Shown here: positions 63,001 through 64,000 of the stretch, one piece after another | Position numbering within the stretch: the stretch's first letter is position 1 | Layout: each line of letters opens with the position of its first letter | From: Bacillus sp. FJAT-27916 | Lineage (GTDB): Bacteria > Bacillota > Bacilli > Bacillales > Pradoshiaceae | Assembly (NCBI RefSeq): GCF_001183965.1 | Contig: NZ_LFZV01000001.1 | Coordinates: 3,523,843 to 3,587,842 of the forward strand | DNA: 64,000 bases | Reading direction: 5' to 3' | Program-made: the position numbers and the translations under genes | The notes under the pieces: model-generated | What the model was told of the DNA's origin: nothing | Databases searched by the model: none | What the model saw: the letters and a program-made list of their open reading frames with translations, nothing else

Positions 63001-63687
63001 GTGAAAGATAAAGAAATAGTTCTTGGGCTCAGTAGGTTCGAAAAGAAACTATACTTTTGGGTTCCGATGGTGCTAGGAGGAATGCTTGGTTGGTTTATAC
63101 CAGTAATTTCAGATTTGTTATTAAAACTTCCTGTGGTTCCTTGGGGAGGGATTATTGAATTCATTGCATCATTGAACAGCCTATGGTTCTCCATAGTGGC
63201 TTCCATTATAGGGATCATTGTGGGGATAATATGGACTTTGATAATATATAACGAGAGCCTTGAAATTAAAATCAACTTTGAAAATCTGCAATTAAAAATA
63301 GATGATAAGATAGACACCATAGATAAGAAGGACATTTCAGCGATTTATATAGATTATAATCAGTTAGTTATTCTTGGTGAAAGCAGTAATCAGTTATATA
63401 GAGAGGTTTTGGATGCTAAAAAAGAGACTGCACAGGAGGCTTTTAATCTTTTTCAATATCCTTGGTGTGAAAAAGACCCATATGAAGGTCAATACCAAAG
63501 ATGGGTATTAGGGCATCCTGACTTTCCAGAAAAAATAAATGCTTTATTATATGCTAGGGAGATTACCTTGAGAGAGGGTAAGAAGAAAGAAGCTAAATAT
63601 TTGCAAATGGATCTGGCCAAACTTGGGGTAGTTATTAAAGATGAAAATAATGCTCAATATGTGAGGCTTGCTAAAGGGATTAATTAG
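63001..63687 (+). CDS. YqeB-like membrane protein
   Basis: This 228-residue protein has two membrane helices near the N-terminus (FWVPMVLGGMLGWFIPVISD and LWFSIVASIIGIIVGIIWTL) and a cytoplasmic C-terminal domain. That domain starts at SLEIKINFENLQLKIDDKID and includes FNLFQYPWCEKDPYEGQYQR and REGKKKEAKYLQMDLAKLGV. It resembles B. subtilis YqeB-type proteins as I recall them; the function is unknown. GTG start, with AAAGGAGAG upstream. A 275-bp leader with an attenuator-like hairpin precedes it. It lies between repeats R5 and R8/R7. Confidence 0.75.
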   Translation: MKDKEIVLGLSRFEKKLYFWVPMVLGGMLGWFIPVISDLLLKLPVVPWGGIIEFIASLNSLWFSIVASIIGIIVGIIWTLIIYNESLEIKINFENLQLKIDDKIDTIDKKDISAIYIDYNQLVILGESSNQLYREVLDAKKETAQEAFNLFQYPWCEKDPYEGQYQRWVLGHPDFPEKINALLYAREITLREGKKKEAKYLQMDLAKLGVVIKDENNAQYVRLAKGIN

Positions 63688-63743
63688 ATCCATTCAGATA
63701 TAGATATGAAGAGAGAAAAGTTATCCCTATTTTTGTCTAACGG

Positions 63744-63792
63744 ATGCGATTGCGAAATAAGAGCAGTCGCTTTTTTACTAGAGGGGCAGCAT
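63744..63792 (+). repeat. Terminator plus GGGGCAG, diverged repeat R8
   Basis: Imperfect hairpin GCGATTGCG/GCAGTCGC with six T, then ACTAGAGGGGCAG. It ends the YqeB-like transcript. Confidence 0.55.
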
Positions 63793-63842
63793 TCCTGTAA
63801 TGAATGAAGTAAGTTAGTGAAGTATTGTACTTAAACTAACGG

Positions 63843-63907
63843 GGGCGTTGATCAAGGAGGATTAACGCTCTTTTTGTTGAATTCCTTATTGTAGAAACGG
63901 GGCAGCG
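63843..63907 (+). repeat. Cassette repeat R7
   Basis: Hairpin GGCGTTGATC/GGATTAACGC, T run, GTTGAATTCCTTATTG, GTAGAAACGGGGCAG. It is the last complete copy before the window edge. Confidence 0.85.
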
Positions 63908-63988
63908 CGACAAGTTTTGTTATAAGCACTCCGGTGCGAAAGACGAGGAATTTCCACAGAAACTCTAACTTTATAACCGAGGATAGGA

Positions 63989-64000
63989 ATGATAAAACCA
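63989..64000 (+). CDS. Possible start of the next cassette gene (cut off)
   Basis: GAGG lies 6 bases before ATG 63989; the first codons read MIKP up to the window end. It could be the next repeat-bounded gene; nothing more can be said. Confidence 0.3.

Noticed and set aside
58553..63907. Integron attC sites
   Set aside because: GTTGAAT in the repeats fits the GTTRRRY box, but no matching RYYYAAC partner, no integrase and a terminator-like hairpin; not enough for attC.

Overview
The window looks like a chromosomal segment of a low-to-moderate GC Gram-positive bacterium of the Bacillaceae (Bacillus in the broad sense). The evidence is purine-rich Shine-Dalgarno sites before nearly every gene, sigma-A type promoters, a tyrosine T-box leader, a Fur box, CcpA-like cre sites and many Bacillus-type proteins (bacillopeptidase F, PaiA/PaiB, OpuD, TyrZ-type TyrRS, YesL, MurJ/YtgP-like flippase, TcaA-like zinc-ribbon proteins). 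I see no rRNA, tRNA or CRISPR array. The species cannot be named from the sequence alone.

Layout. 0-3.6 kb: end of a sugar ABC transporter (binding protein cut by the window edge, a permease with an in-frame stop, an intact permease) facing a YesL-type gene. 3.8-8.7 kb: a compact operon of unknown pathway (Fe-type alcohol dehydrogenase, thiamine-diphosphate enzyme, BASS transporter, NAD-dependent epimerase). 8.8-13.4 kb: a VOC protein, then a dihydroxyacetone module (DhaS and DhaQ divergent from a fused DhaK-DhaL kinase) with a recognisable operator, promoter and cre site between them. 13.5-18.3 kb: a Fur-controlled iron-siderophore ABC operon with two tandem binding lipoproteins. 18.3-19.9 kb: T-box and tyrosyl-tRNA synthetase. 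20.2-22.9 kb: peroxide-response pair (glutathione peroxidase and an OhrR-like regulator), a HIRAN protein and an M20 amidohydrolase. 23.5-27.8 kb: a 1457-residue secreted S8 protease. 27.9-36.8 kb: small hypothetical genes, a MarR-paiA-paiB operon, an HxlR regulator divergent from a flavin monooxygenase/FMN reductase pair, a GNAT, a frameshifted alpha/beta hydrolase, OpuD and a DUF4256 protein.

36.8-39.3 kb is an accessory patch of small orphan genes (membrane proteins and an HNH protein), all on the minus strand. 39.3-44.8 kb: flippase, AlkD-like protein, GH3 enzyme and a TcaA-like protein. 45-48.8 kb: a mannose-family PTS (IIAB, IIC, IID) and ManO. 49-54.7 kb: two small regulators or orphans, RlmCD, an AlkA-like glycosylase and RecQ. 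54.8-58.3 kb: a frameshifted membrane protein and two more zinc-ribbon membrane proteins.

58.5-64 kb is a second accessory patch and the most unusual part. Single orphan genes (GNAT, small membrane protein, 116-aa protein, SUKH/SMI1 immunity-like protein, YqeB-like membrane protein) are each separated by a copy of a roughly 80-bp repeat. Each repeat is a terminator hairpin, then a conserved spacer, then a GGGGCAG block. A 1504-bp IS3-family element with a 3-bp target duplication has landed between one of these genes and its terminator. A diverged copy of the same repeat lies on the opposite strand in the 37-38 kb patch. I read the region as a repeat-bounded cassette array, possibly of immunity or accessory genes. 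That is an inference needing comparison between strains.

Three otherwise ordinary genes carry one disabling change each (stop at 1357, frameshifts near 33611 and 54924). These are either real decay or sequencing errors.
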